DNA of 64,000 nucleotides from Cycloclasticus sp. 46_120_T64 (GTDB lineage: Bacteria; Pseudomonadota; Gammaproteobacteria; Methylococcales; Cycloclasticaceae): contig MAAM01000005.1 in the NCBI GenBank assembly GCA_002162695.1, positions 186,001 to 250,000 of the forward strand, given 5' to 3'. The notes beneath the pieces are model-generated. The model was not told the DNA's origin. It worked only from the letters and a program-made list of their open reading frames with translations, and did not search any database. The position numbers and the translations under genes were made by a program. Shown in pieces: positions 17,551-26,550 of this stretch (the stretch's first letter is position 1; every line of letters begins with the position of its first letter).

Positions 17551-18527
17551 TATTTCCGCCTCAAAAAGTAGAATTTAGCGACACCAATCACAATAAAGCT
17601 CAGGATGAATAACACCAGTGCCAAGTAAAATAAAACCGACAAACTTAAGCCACTCGATTCGGCAAAGCTATTGGCCAGCACCACCGGAATCGAATTGGTT
17701 GGGTCGGTGACCTTGCCAGCGAATTGATAAATGCCACCAATAACAAAGGCCACCGCCATGGTTTCACCCATCGCTCGGCCAAAAGATAGAATAATCGAAC
17801 CAATAATGCCGGCTTTCGCATAGGGGAACACCACGTCCTTAATCACCTCTAACTTGGTTGCTCCCATCGCATAGGCGGATTCTTTTAACATATCAGGCAC
17901 CGTACTAATCGCGTCACGACTCAGCGCCGCCATAAAGGGGATCACCATGATTGCCAGCACCAAACCCGCAACCAATAAAGATACCGTGTTGCCACCAAAA
18001 ATACTCGCGATAAATGGCCCAAAATAAAACAAGCCCCACATCCCATAAATAATACTGGGAATAGATGCCAATAACTCAATCGCTACCCCCACCGGTTTAG
18101 CAATAGAACTGCTAGCAATTTCGGCTAAGAACACCGCAATTCCCATCGCAATAGGAATTGAAAACAGCATCGCAATCAAGGTTGAGAAAATAGTTCCAAC
18201 GATCGGCACTAAGGCACCGTACACTTCTCGAGTCGTGTCGTCGCTAGCGTCCTCATCGTCCATGATGAAGTCATCCTCATCATCGATAAAATCATCATCG
18301 CCGCCATCCGTAGAATCGCTTCCTGTAAGCTCATCGCTGCTCTCAAGCTGCCCGCCTGCAGCGACTAAAGGCTCTTCAACCCCCCAGCGAGTCTCAATCA
18401 AAAAACCCACACCAAAGGCCTCAATAGCCGGTTTCGCCGACCAATATAAAACCAGCGTCGTCGCGGCCAAAATAACAAACAATAGACCTGCGCTAAGCTG
18501 AGATAATTTTTTAAAAATCAGTTCCAT
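17550..18527 (-). CDS. pstC: Phosphate ABC transporter permease PstC with acidic loop insertion
   Basis: Partner of PstA. The start at 18527 (MELIFKK) has AAGGG 7 nt upstream; the frame to 18563 has no ribosome site. After the first membrane helix (about 11-30) there is a ~50-residue insertion (about 51-101) made largely of Asp/Glu, Ser and Gly, with 20 acidic residues between 62 and 101 and repeats such as DDEDDFI. In typical PstC the segment between the helix-1 region and GALxPIxGT is only a few residues long. By topology the loop should lie in the periplasm. The rest is ordinary: EAA loop KESAYAMGATKLEVIKDV and membrane helices. The insertion does not interrupt the reading frame. Confidence 0.95.
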   Translation of the reverse strand: MELIFKKLSQLSAGLLFVILAATTLVLYWSAKPAIEAFGVGFLIETRWGVEEPLVAAGGQLESSDELTGSDSTDGGDDDFIDDEDDFIMDDEDASDDTTREVYGALVPIVGTIFSTLIAMLFSIPIAMGIAVFLAEIASSSIAKPVGVAIELLASIPSIIYGMWGLFYFGPFIASIFGGNTVSLLVAGLVLAIMVIPFMAALSRDAISTVPDMLKESAYAMGATKLEVIKDVVFPYAKAGIIGSIILSFGRAMGETMAVAFVIGGIYQFAGKVTDPTNSIPVVLANSFAESSGLSLSVLFYLALVLFILSFIVIGVAKFYFLRRK

Positions 18528-18614
18528 TACAACCCTTAATTTAATCAAAAACCCCCTCAACAAAACGTCGAGGAGGCTCTACAGTACCGTATAAAGCTAG
18601 AAGGCTTTCAAGGC

Positions 18615-19613
18615 TTATTTTAACCCTTTCTCTACCCAATAACCTTGGATCTTTTTGATGACCGCTGCCGGTAAAGAGACATAACCTACTTTTTCAATCA
18701 AGCTATTCTTCTTCGTTAATGCATAATCAAAGAACTTAATCACTTCTTTTGAATTTTCCCCGAGCTGTGGAACCAGAGCAAAGGTTGCTGTCACAATCGG
18801 GTAGCCCTTAGGTGGGTATGCGATATTGGCATAAAAATCTTTTTTCGGGTCTAGGTCAGCATAGGTTGCCGCTGCTTCAAACGAACCGGGTGTTGGTTTT
18901 ACAAAAGCCTGCTCACGGTTTTCAATAATAGCCATGTCTAAGCCATTCTTTTTTGCATCGGCATAATCAACGTAACCGATAGAAAAGGCGTTGCTCTTGA
19001 TTGCGGTAGCAACACCAAAGTTACCTTTACCCGCGATACGGTTTGTTGACGGCCAATCAACCACTTTTTTAGCACCAATCTTTTTACGCCATTCTTTATT
19101 CATTTTGCTCAAATAATAAGTAAAAGCAAAGGTAGTGCCTGATTTATCACTACGGTGAACAAAGAGGATCTTTTCATGCGGCAAAGTTATGCTCGCATTG
19201 TCCGCTTTAATTTCAGCGGCGTCCCAGTACTCAATATTACCCAACATAATGCCAGAGATCGCCTTCTCACTTAGCTTCATGCCACTAACACCTTCGACAT
19301 TATAGGCAAAAGTAATCGCACCAATCGCCGTAGGAAACATCACCAAACCTTTTTTAGCCAACACTTTTGACTTTAAAGGTTTGTCGGTTCCACCAAAATC
19401 CACGTGACCCGCTGACACTTCCTTAATACCGGAACCACTACCTGTTGGTGAATAATTCACTTGATTGCCGGTGTCTTCGTAATATGCTTTGCTCCACGCT
19501 TTATAGGCTGGGTACGCGAAACTTGAACCGGTGCCTTCAACCTTTGCTGCGTGTGCCGCAGCTCCCATAGTTAAACTAAGAACGCCTAGTGCTAATGCCT
19601 TTTTAAATTTCAT
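18615..19613 (-). CDS. pstS: Periplasmic phosphate-binding protein PstS
   Basis: Substrate-binding protein of the high-affinity Pst system. The signal peptide (MKFKKALALGVLSLTMGAAA, cleaved after AHA) is followed by the family phosphate-binding elements GTGSSFAYP, SGSGIKEV and DFGGTDKPL, then HRSDKSGTTF. The start at 19613 has GGA 8 nt upstream. First gene of pstSCAB-phoU, about 90 bp downstream of a Pho box; the gap to pstC is 87 bp. Confidence 0.97.
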   Translation of the reverse strand: MKFKKALALGVLSLTMGAAAHAAKVEGTGSSFAYPAYKAWSKAYYEDTGNQVNYSPTGSGSGIKEVSAGHVDFGGTDKPLKSKVLAKKGLVMFPTAIGAITFAYNVEGVSGMKLSEKAISGIMLGNIEYWDAAEIKADNASITLPHEKILFVHRSDKSGTTFAFTYYLSKMNKEWRKKIGAKKVVDWPSTNRIAGKGNFGVATAIKSNAFSIGYVDYADAKKNGLDMAIIENREQAFVKPTPGSFEAAATYADLDPKKDFYANIAYPPKGYPIVTATFALVPQLGENSKEVIKFFDYALTKKNSLIEKVGYVSLPAAVIKKIQGYWVEKGLK

Positions 19614-19687
19614 TTTTTTTCCAATTGTTTGAGTAACCGGTAAAGCCAAGCTCTACCATGGAAGCCAGTTTATGCTTGTTATATGGC

Positions 19688-19723
19688 ATTATAATGAATG
19701 CTATATGACAGTTGAATGACAAG
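19688..19723 (-). promoter_or_regulatory. PhoB box and -10 of the pst operon
   Basis: The minus strand reads CTTGTCATTCAACTGTCATA: two TGTCAT half-sites 11 bp apart (plus-strand ATGACA at 19705 and 19716), close to the classical Pho box, followed 11 nt later by a perfect TATAAT (19693-19688). Confidence 0.92.
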
Positions 19724-19729
19724 CCCCGA

Positions 19730-21037
19730 CTAATTCTTGCGAGCAACTCGACTGGCCGGCAAAACGCACTGAAAACGACTGCCTTCACCGACGCTGCTTT
19801 TAATCTGCAACTCACCTTCGTGCCGCTCAAGCTCGTGTTTAACAATCGCTAAGCCTAAGCCGGTACCCGCTTTATTCATCACATTATTTTCTGGCACCCG
19901 ATAAAAACGTTCGGTTAAGCGCGCCAAGTGCCTAGCCGAGATACCACGCCCTGTATCCTTAACGGCAAGCACCGCCTCCGCTCGATCATTTAACGTACAG
20001 GAGACGCGCACCTCGCCATTCGTCTCGGTGTAATGAAGCGCATTGGCAATCAAATTACGCAAAACGGTTAACAAGGAGTTTTTATTCCCCGTCAACTCCA
20101 GCTTTTCACTCAGATCAAACGCTAAGACTAGCGATTTAGCTTTCGCTAACGCTTGAAACTCGTCCTCTAGTTGCTCAAACAAATCGTGCACCTTAATAAC
20201 CGCTTTTGAGTTCTCCACCCCACCTTCATCGAGCTTACTCAGCTGCAATAACTCATCGATCATCGTTTGCATTTTAAGCACCTGCTGGTCGACCTTTTGT
20301 AGCGAATGACTGACCGGCTTATCGGCCAAGGACGTCGAGGCCAATAACATCTCCACATAACCCTTCATTACCGTTAACGGGGTTCTTAACTCGTGTGAGG
20401 CATTTGAGATAAAGTCTTTCCGTACCTGACTGGCTCGCTCCAAGCGAGTCACATCACGCACCAACAACAAACGTGCATCGTCACCGTAAGGCAGCGCCCT
20501 GACTTCGATTTTCTCAATTGCCCAGTTAGCCTCTAAGGCGGGTGACTCAACCACCACCGCGGTTTCCGCTCCAAGCTGTAATACCTTATTTAATCGCGGA
20601 TGGCGTAACAGTTGATCGATAATTTTCCCCCGGTCCGTTTTCTGCAAACCGAGCAACCCCAAAGCTCGCTCATTCACCCACTGAATTTCATTATTGGCCG
20701 ACAAGATAACCACTCCATCTGGGTAAACACCCACCAATTTTTTAAATCTCTCGCGCTGCGCTTTGGCACCATCTCGCCGCGTTAAACGTTGTTTTTTAAT
20801 GCGGAATAAGTGTTGTGCCAGCTGACCAAACAAACCCAGTTCGAACGGCACATTATCAATATCAGCCTTCTGCGCCCAATCGTATAACTGCTGCAAACGA
20901 TGAAACTGAAACAGCGTGTACAGCAACATGAAAACCAATCCGAACCAGGCGGTGTAACCCAGCAAAAAACCTAGTAGGCACGCACCAAACAAACCCGCTA
21001 AAAGCACATTACGTTCGTACTTCCAATCCATGTTCAT
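19730..21037 (-). CDS. phoR: Phosphate regulon sensor histidine kinase PhoR
   Basis: The 435 residues include two N-terminal membrane helices (about 10-45), a linker, and a PAS domain (about 100-190). The HisKA box is SHELRTPLTVMKGY near residue 215, followed by an HATPase_c with LRNLIANALHYT (N box), DTGRGIS (G1) and GTGLGLAIV (G2). PhoR phosphorylates PhoB under low phosphate and is held off by PstSCAB-PhoU. Its ATG overlaps the phoB stop (ATGA). 117 bp separate it from pstS. Confidence 0.96.
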   Translation of the reverse strand: MNMDWKYERNVLLAGLFGACLLGFLLGYTAWFGLVFMLLYTLFQFHRLQQLYDWAQKADIDNVPFELGLFGQLAQHLFRIKKQRLTRRDGAKAQRERFKKLVGVYPDGVVILSANNEIQWVNERALGLLGLQKTDRGKIIDQLLRHPRLNKVLQLGAETAVVVESPALEANWAIEKIEVRALPYGDDARLLLVRDVTRLERASQVRKDFISNASHELRTPLTVMKGYVEMLLASTSLADKPVSHSLQKVDQQVLKMQTMIDELLQLSKLDEGGVENSKAVIKVHDLFEQLEDEFQALAKAKSLVLAFDLSEKLELTGNKNSLLTVLRNLIANALHYTETNGEVRVSCTLNDRAEAVLAVKDTGRGISARHLARLTERFYRVPENNVMNKAGTGLGLAIVKHELERHEGELQIKSSVGEGSRFQCVLPASRVARKN

Positions 21038-21720
21038 ACCTTAGTGCCCACCAACTTATAACCAAAACCACGCACCGTTTGCACCAAGTCGGCACAGCCC
21101 TGAGCATCTAAAATCTTTCTTAAGCGACGGATATGCACATCCACCGTACGATCCTCTACATACACATTATCGCCCCAGACATTATCCAGCAGCTGATTAC
21201 GCGAATAGACCTTGTTCGGGTGTGAGGCAAAGAAGCTTAGCAGCTTATATTCTGTCGGACTCATCATCACATCAATGTCATTGATCGCCACCCGATGACT
21301 ATCGGGGTCGATTAACAAGGGGCCTATTTTAATCACCGAGGAAACTACCGTTGTATCAACCCGTCGCAACACCGCCCCCATACGTGCAATCAATTCACGC
21401 ACTGAAAATGGCTTGGTCATATAGTCATCGACGCCTGTTTCTAAACCAGAAATTTTGTCATCCTCAGCACTTCGTGCGGTTAACATAATAATCGGAATCC
21501 GCTTATTATCATCTTGGTTCTTTAAAAACTTAACCCAATCAGGACCACTGATTCCGGGTAACATCCAATCCAATAAAATAATATCAGGGGTTGAATCGCG
21601 TAGCGACTCCTGCGCCTTCATCACATCAATACACCAAGTCACCTTGATGCCACTTGACTGCAAGGACAGCTGTAACATTTCGCCAATGTCTTCATCGTCC
21701 TCGACCAGTAATACATTCAT
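21034..21720 (-). CDS. phoB: Phosphate regulon response regulator PhoB
   Basis: OmpR/PhoB-type regulator: receiver domain with the acidic pocket (VEDDED), phospho-acceptor Asp in LLDWMLPG and Lys in MTKPFS; C-terminal winged helix with SPTEYKLLSFFASHPNKVYSR and TVDVHIRRLRK. No start has a strong ribosome site; 21720 (MNVLLVEDD) is preferred because GGA lies 4 nt upstream and receivers usually begin there; 21729 and 21741 remain possible. The gene precedes phoR and has its own Pho box, so it is autoregulated. Confidence 0.96.
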   Translation of the reverse strand: MNVLLVEDDEDIGEMLQLSLQSSGIKVTWCIDVMKAQESLRDSTPDIILLDWMLPGISGPDWVKFLKNQDDNKRIPIIMLTARSAEDDKISGLETGVDDYMTKPFSVRELIARMGAVLRRVDTTVVSSVIKIGPLLIDPDSHRVAINDIDVMMSPTEYKLLSFFASHPNKVYSRNQLLDNVWGDNVYVEDRTVDVHIRRLRKILDAQGCADLVQTVRGFGYKLVGTKV

Positions 21721-21772
21721 TTTTTCCATAAGAACAACCATTTATAATTATTTTTCATACACTACACGGGCT

Positions 21773-21793
21773 TTGTGACGAGCTTGTGACAAC
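21773..21793 (-). promoter_or_regulatory. PhoB box before phoB
   Basis: On the minus strand TTGTCACAAGCTCGTCACA holds two half-sites 11 bp apart (plus-strand TGTGAC at 21774 and 21785), about 50 bp before phoB. This fits autoregulation. Confidence 0.82.
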
Positions 21794-21888
21794 TCAAGCA
21801 ATATCCCGCGGGGCTCACTCGCATTCAGCCGTCGAGCCCAAGCCACCGCACCTCACAACTCGTTAAGCCACTCAAGCTGTAACCGTTT

Positions 21889-21934
21889 TGTCATATTTCT
21901 GTCACAAAACTGTCACGCCAACCTTCGATACTAA
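21889..21934 (+). promoter_or_regulatory. Triple PhoB box and -10 before the EAL-CBS-GGDEF gene
   Basis: Three TGTCAT/TGTCAC half-sites begin at 21889, 21900 and 21911, exactly 11 bp apart, on the plus strand. A -10-like TACTAA at 21929-21934 follows about 12 nt later. The start codon is at 21966. The box is separate from, and divergent to, the phoB box 95 bp away. Confidence 0.87.
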
Positions 21935-21965
21935 CCTTTGCCGTAAACTTTTTATATCTATTTAC

Positions 21966-23729
21966 ATGACAAAACTAGAGCACTTACACGCACAATCATT
22001 AGATGAAATATTAGAGAACTCTCTAATTAGCCCCGTTTTTCAACCCATCGTTTCACTCAAAACTAATACAATTTATGCGTATGAAGGCTTGATTCGTGGC
22101 CCATCAAACGGCCCGCTACACTCCCCCTTCAACCTCTTTAATGCCGCCGCCAAACATGATCGTTTGGCCGAATTAGATTTATTATGCCGTAAGGTCACGA
22201 TCGAACGCTTCGCTCAACTCAAGCTAAAACCGCTGTTATTCATCAATACCGTGCCCGAAATTCTTTTACATAAAGATTACCAGCACGGCCACACTCTCGA
22301 CTATATAAAACGCGCAGGCATCGATAGTCAGCAAGTGGTTATCGAACTAACCGAACAATACCCTATTGATGATTACGGTTTGATGGCCAATGCCACCAAG
22401 CATTACCAAGAGATGGGTTTTTCGATTGCCATAGACGATCTCGGCGCAGGCTATTCTGGTTTACGAACTTGGTCAGAGATCAAGCCTGATTTTGTTAAAA
22501 TTGACCGGCATTTTTTGCATAATATTCACGAAGACAAACACAAACAGCAGTTTGTTCAATCCATTATCGACCTAGCAAAAAGCGTAAATTGCAAAGTCAT
22601 CGCTGAAGGAATCGAGCTACGCGAGGAGTATGTACTCAGCGACAAGATGGACATAGACTTCGCCCAGGGTTATTACTTTGCGAGACCGGCGGTGAAACCT
22701 AAACCTCTAATCAGCGCCGGTTTATTTTCCAAACGCAGTAAGGAGCGCCCCGTCATCTTTAATGGTATACGCACCTCCAGAACCGTTGAAAAACTGTTGC
22801 AAACATTACAAGCAATATCTATCGACACACCGTTCGACCAACTCTACGAGCGTTTCGACAACTCAAAAGAGCTTTCCTCGCTGCCGGTTACTCTGGAAGA
22901 TGGTGAGATCGCCGGGGTTATTTTTCGTAGCGATTTTTTCAGCTTATGCGCGAGCCGCTATGGCAAAGAGCTCTACCGAAAAAAAACCGCTCAACACTTC
23001 CTCGATCACAATCCGGTCACGATTGATATCAAGCTCCCCCTACACTTATTAGGCCAGGAGATAAACAAACACGATTTTCAAATCCGCAATGAAAATTTCA
23101 TTATTACCGACTGCGGAAAATACAAGGGTGTAGGCAATTATATCGACCTCTTAAAAGAGCTCACCGATATGCAAATAAGCTTTGCCAAACATATGAACCC
23201 CCTCAGTAACTTACCCGGCAATGTGCCCATTAGCCAGCAAATCGGCTCTTTTTTAAAATCTAAAGAGGATTTTGTTATTTGCTATTTCGACCTCGATCAC
23301 TTCAAACCCTATAACGATATTTATGGTTTTGGCAAAGGTGATGAAGTTATCCGCAAAGTTGCCTGCTTGCTGAGCAAGCATTCCAACAAAGACACCGATT
23401 TCATCGGTCATATCGGCGGGGATGATTTTGTGATTATATTTAGTAGCGCCGATTGGAAACAACGCTGCGAACATATATTGACTGACTTTAATGAATCTCT
23501 CAGCAAGTATTATTCACCAGAACACCTAAGGTCGGCCGGCATGAACGCATTAGACCGGCACTCAAACCCCGTCTTCTACCCTCTATTATCACTTTCCATT
23601 GGTGCGCTACGAGCATTTGATTTCGATGCCATCCACAGCGAAAGCGATATCATGGTCTACGCCAGTCGCGCCAAATCAAAGGCGAAAAAAATAGCCGGTA
23701 ATAGCCTATATCAACTAACACCGGAATAA
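21966..23729 (+). CDS. EAL-CBS-GGDEF cyclic-di-GMP turnover protein
   Basis: The product of about 587 residues has no signal or membrane segment and is predicted cytosolic. An N-terminal EAL phosphodiesterase domain (about 15-245) keeps key residues: YEGLIRG, INTVPE, ELTEQ, DDLGAG, VKIDR, AEGIE and AQGYYF. A middle region (about 270-415) resembles a CBS pair, a nucleotide-sensing module. The C-terminal GGDEF domain (about 425-585) has FDLDHFKPYNDIYGFGKGDE and GGDDF in place of GGDEF. The EAL-first order is the reverse of most hybrids. The ATG at 21966 is used because frames further upstream would run through the Pho box. Net direction (synthesis or breakdown) is not decidable; an intact EAL set suggests hydrolysis. 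Confidence 0.9.
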   Translation: MTKLEHLHAQSLDEILENSLISPVFQPIVSLKTNTIYAYEGLIRGPSNGPLHSPFNLFNAAAKHDRLAELDLLCRKVTIERFAQLKLKPLLFINTVPEILLHKDYQHGHTLDYIKRAGIDSQQVVIELTEQYPIDDYGLMANATKHYQEMGFSIAIDDLGAGYSGLRTWSEIKPDFVKIDRHFLHNIHEDKHKQQFVQSIIDLAKSVNCKVIAEGIELREEYVLSDKMDIDFAQGYYFARPAVKPKPLISAGLFSKRSKERPVIFNGIRTSRTVEKLLQTLQAISIDTPFDQLYERFDNSKELSSLPVTLEDGEIAGVIFRSDFFSLCASRYGKELYRKKTAQHFLDHNPVTIDIKLPLHLLGQEINKHDFQIRNENFIITDCGKYKGVGNYIDLLKELTDMQISFAKHMNPLSNLPGNVPISQQIGSFLKSKEDFVICYFDLDHFKPYNDIYGFGKGDEVIRKVACLLSKHSNKDTDFIGHIGGDDFVIIFSSADWKQRCEHILTDFNESLSKYYSPEHLRSAGMNALDRHSNPVFYPLLSLSIGALRAFDFDAIHSESDIMVYASRAKSKAKKIAGNSLYQLTPE

Positions 23730-23766
23730 CCCTCACCCACACTAGTTAGCCTGGGCTTTCCTTCAT

Positions 23767-23797
23767 ACTTAGCGATTGATGATATCAGTCGCTAAGT
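23767..23797. other. Hairpin between convergent genes
   Basis: A perfect 9-bp stem ACTTAGCGA/TCGCTAAGT with a 13-nt loop lies between the EAL gene and clpB. There is no T-run, so it may be only a weak or protein-assisted terminator. Confidence 0.45.
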
Positions 23798-23825
23798 ACT
23801 ATAAATTTATCGGCGCACCACAACC

Positions 23826-26450
23826 CTAATCAGCCATCAGCTCTCCGTGTTCACTAGCAGCCTTGGCAAACACCAACTCGGTCTCATCACCCTCACCGTT
23901 TAGCCCTATATCAATAACGTCACCGGGCACAAACCTACCGCTCAAGATGTCTTGCGCAAGCGTATTTTCTAAACGCTGCTGGATTGCTCTTTTCAACGGC
24001 CTAGCGCCATATACCGGATCGAAACCAGCATCACCGAGTGCATCTAACGCTTCATCCGACACCTTTAAACCAATATCACGCAGCAATAAACGCTGACGTA
24101 AAACATCCACTTGGATAGTGCTTATCGCTCTTATTTGCTCTCTACCCAAGGGGTGGAACACCACTGTTTCATCGATACGGTTAATAAACTCAGGTCGAAA
24201 GTGGGTTCCAACGACCTCCATGACCGACTCTTTCATTTGTTCATACTGCCCCGTACCTGCCATTTGCTGGATACGGTCTGACCCTAGATTGGAGGTCATA
24301 ATAATAACCGTATTTCTAAAGTCTACGGTGCGCCCCTGCCCATCTGTTAAACGGCCATCGTCCAGCACCTGCAATAAAACATTGAACACATCGGGGTGGG
24401 CTTTTTCCACTTCATCCAGCAAAATGACCGAATAGGGCCGTCGTCGTATCGCCTCGGTTAAATAGCCCCCTTCTTCATAACCGACATACCCCGGAGGCGC
24501 ACCAATTAAGCGTGCAACCGAATGTTTTTCCATGAACTCCGACATATCAATACGCACGATAGCCTCTTCGGTATCGAATAAAAAATCGGCCAGCGCCTTG
24601 CATAACTCGGTTTTACCCACCCCTGTTGGCCCTAAGAATAAGAATGAGCCATTCGGCCTATCGGGATCAGATAAACCTGCACGTGAACGACGAATCGCAT
24701 CACTCACCGCTTTAACCGCTTCATCTTGCCCAATAACCCGCTGAGACAAGCCTGCTTCCATTTGCAGCAGTTTTTCACGCTCGCCCTCGAGCATTTTAGC
24801 CACCGGGATTCCAGTCCATTTAGAAACCACCTCGGCAATTTCTTCTTCGGTTACTTTATTACGTAATAGGGTAAAAACCTGATCGTTGTTACCTTCTTCA
24901 GCCTCTTGAATGGCTTTTTCTAAGCGCGGAATTTCACCATATTGCAATTCAGACATCCGTGTTAAATCACCGGCGCGCCTTGCCGTTTCCATTTCTAGCT
25001 TTACTTGTTCCAGTGCTTCTTTATGTTGAGCACTGCCCTGCATCGCCGCTTTTTCTGCCAGCCAAACTTCTTCCAAATCAGAAAATTCCTTGCCCAGCTC
25101 GGAAATTTCAGATTCTAATAATTGCAGTCTCTTTTTAGAGGCCTCATCATATTCCTTTTTCAAAGCCTCACGTTCAATTTTCAGTTGAATCAAGCGGCGT
25201 TCCAAGCGATCCATCGACTCGGGTTTTGAATCCATTTCCATCCGAATACGACTGGCCGATTCATCAATCAAATCAATCGCCTTATCGGGTAGTTGCCGAT
25301 CGGTGATATAACGATGCGATAAAACCGCCGCCGAGACAATCGCCGGATCGGTAATATCCACACTGTGATGAACCTCGTAGCGCTCCTTTAAACCACGTAA
25401 TATCGCAATGGTGTCTTCAACCGTCGGCTCATCTACCAGCACTTTTTGGAAGCGCCGTTCCAAGGCGGCATCTTTTTCAATGTATTGCCGATACTCATCT
25501 AAGGTGGTCGCACCGACACAGTGTAATTCGCCCCGTGCTAACGCCGGCTTCAACATATTACCCGCGTCCATTGCCCCTTCGCCTTTGCCCGCACCGACCA
25601 TCGTGTGCAATTCGTCAATAAACAAAATAACCTGCCCTTCTTGTTTGGCAACGTCATTCAACACCGCTTTTAGTCTCTCTTCAAATTCTCCACGAAATTT
25701 TGCGCCAGCAATCAGCGCGGCCATGTCTAAAGAAAGTAAACGTTTTGATTTGAGGCTTTCAGGCACCTCACCATTAATAATCCGCTGCGCTAAGCCTTCG
25801 ACAATCGCCGTTTTACCGACCCCCGGCTCACCAATTAACACCGGGTTGTTTTTGGTTCTACGCTGCAAGACTTGAATCGTTCGTCGAATTTCCTCATCCC
25901 GACCGATCACTGGGTCCAACTTGCCTTGCTCGGCGCGCTCGGTCAGGTCGATACTATATTTTTCTAAGGCCTGACGGTTTTCTTCGGCATTTTGTTCATT
26001 GACCGCCTCACCACCACGTACATCATCAATCGCTTTCTCTAGTTGTTTTTTATTAGCACCGGCTGTCTGTAACGCACTACCCGCAGCCCCCTTATCGTCC
26101 AAGGCCGCTAACACGAATAATTCACTCGATATATAGGCATCCTGACGTTGCTGCGATAATTTATCGCTGACATTGAATAAACGATTTAAATCATTAGATA
26201 GTTGAACATCGGCGGCAGCGGCACCCTCAACCGTCGGTAAACGGCCTAATGTATCGCTGAGGTTTGAGCGCAATTGATTAACATTCACCGCCGCTAATTG
26301 CAGCAGGTGACGAACGCTTGAGCCTTGCTGGTCAAGCATTGCAAGAAGCAAGTGAACCGGCTCGATAAATTGATGGCCTTTACCTAAGGCTAAACTTTGT
26401 GCGTCCGCTAAAGCCGTTTGAAACTGGCTGGTAAGTTTATCCATTCGCAT
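23826..26450 (-). CDS. clpB: ATP-dependent disaggregase chaperone ClpB
   Basis: ClpB (Hsp104 family) threads aggregated proteins together with DnaK. The 874 residues contain an N-terminal Clp_N repeat domain (1-150), AAA-1 with GEPGVGKTA and ILFIDELHT, a coiled-coil middle domain (about 410-530), and AAA-2 with [21 protein letters not shown] and sensor GARPLKRAI. The pore loops ([18 protein letters not shown]) are intact. AGGAG 7 nt before the ATG fixes the start. A sigma-32 promoter lies directly upstream. Confidence 0.98.
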   Translation of the reverse strand: MRMDKLTSQFQTALADAQSLALGKGHQFIEPVHLLLAMLDQQGSSVRHLLQLAAVNVNQLRSNLSDTLGRLPTVEGAAAADVQLSNDLNRLFNVSDKLSQQRQDAYISSELFVLAALDDKGAAGSALQTAGANKKQLEKAIDDVRGGEAVNEQNAEENRQALEKYSIDLTERAEQGKLDPVIGRDEEIRRTIQVLQRRTKNNPVLIGEPGVGKTAIVEGLAQRIINGEVPESLKSKRLLSLDMAALIAGAKFRGEFEERLKAVLNDVAKQEGQVILFIDELHTMVGAGKGEGAMDAGNMLKPALARGELHCVGATTLDEYRQYIEKDAALERRFQKVLVDEPTVEDTIAILRGLKERYEVHHSVDITDPAIVSAAVLSHRYITDRQLPDKAIDLIDESASRIRMEMDSKPESMDRLERRLIQLKIEREALKKEYDEASKKRLQLLESEISELGKEFSDLEEVWLAEKAAMQGSAQHKEALEQVKLEMETARRAGDLTRMSELQYGEIPRLEKAIQEAEEGNNDQVFTLLRNKVTEEEIAEVVSKWTGIPVAKMLEGEREKLLQMEAGLSQRVIGQDEAVKAVSDAIRRSRAGLSDPDRPNGSFLFLGPTGVGKTELCKALADFLFDTEEAIVRIDMSEFMEKHSVARLIGAPPGYVGYEEGGYLTEAIRRRPYSVILLDEVEKAHPDVFNVLLQVLDDGRLTDGQGRTVDFRNTVIIMTSNLGSDRIQQMAGTGQYEQMKESVMEVVGTHFRPEFINRIDETVVFHPLGREQIRAISTIQVDVLRQRLLLRDIGLKVSDEALDALGDAGFDPVYGARPLKRAIQQRLENTLAQDILSGRFVPGDVIDIGLNGEGDETELVFAKAASEHGELMAD

Positions 26451-26484
26451 CTGTCACTCCTATTAACTGTCGTTGATAAACAAT

Positions 26485-26513
26485 TAATGGGGGGGCAGAC
26501 GAGCATTTTCAAG
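26485..26513 (-). promoter_or_regulatory. Sigma-32 (heat-shock) promoter of clpB
   Basis: The minus strand has CTTGAAA (26513-26507), a 14-nt spacer and CCCCATTA (26492-26485), a near-perfect match to the RpoH consensus CTTGAAA-N11-16-CCCCATNT, 35 nt before clpB. Confidence 0.88.
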
Positions 26514-26550
26514 CTGGGGTTTATCGGCGTTACAAATACCGATGGAGGGA

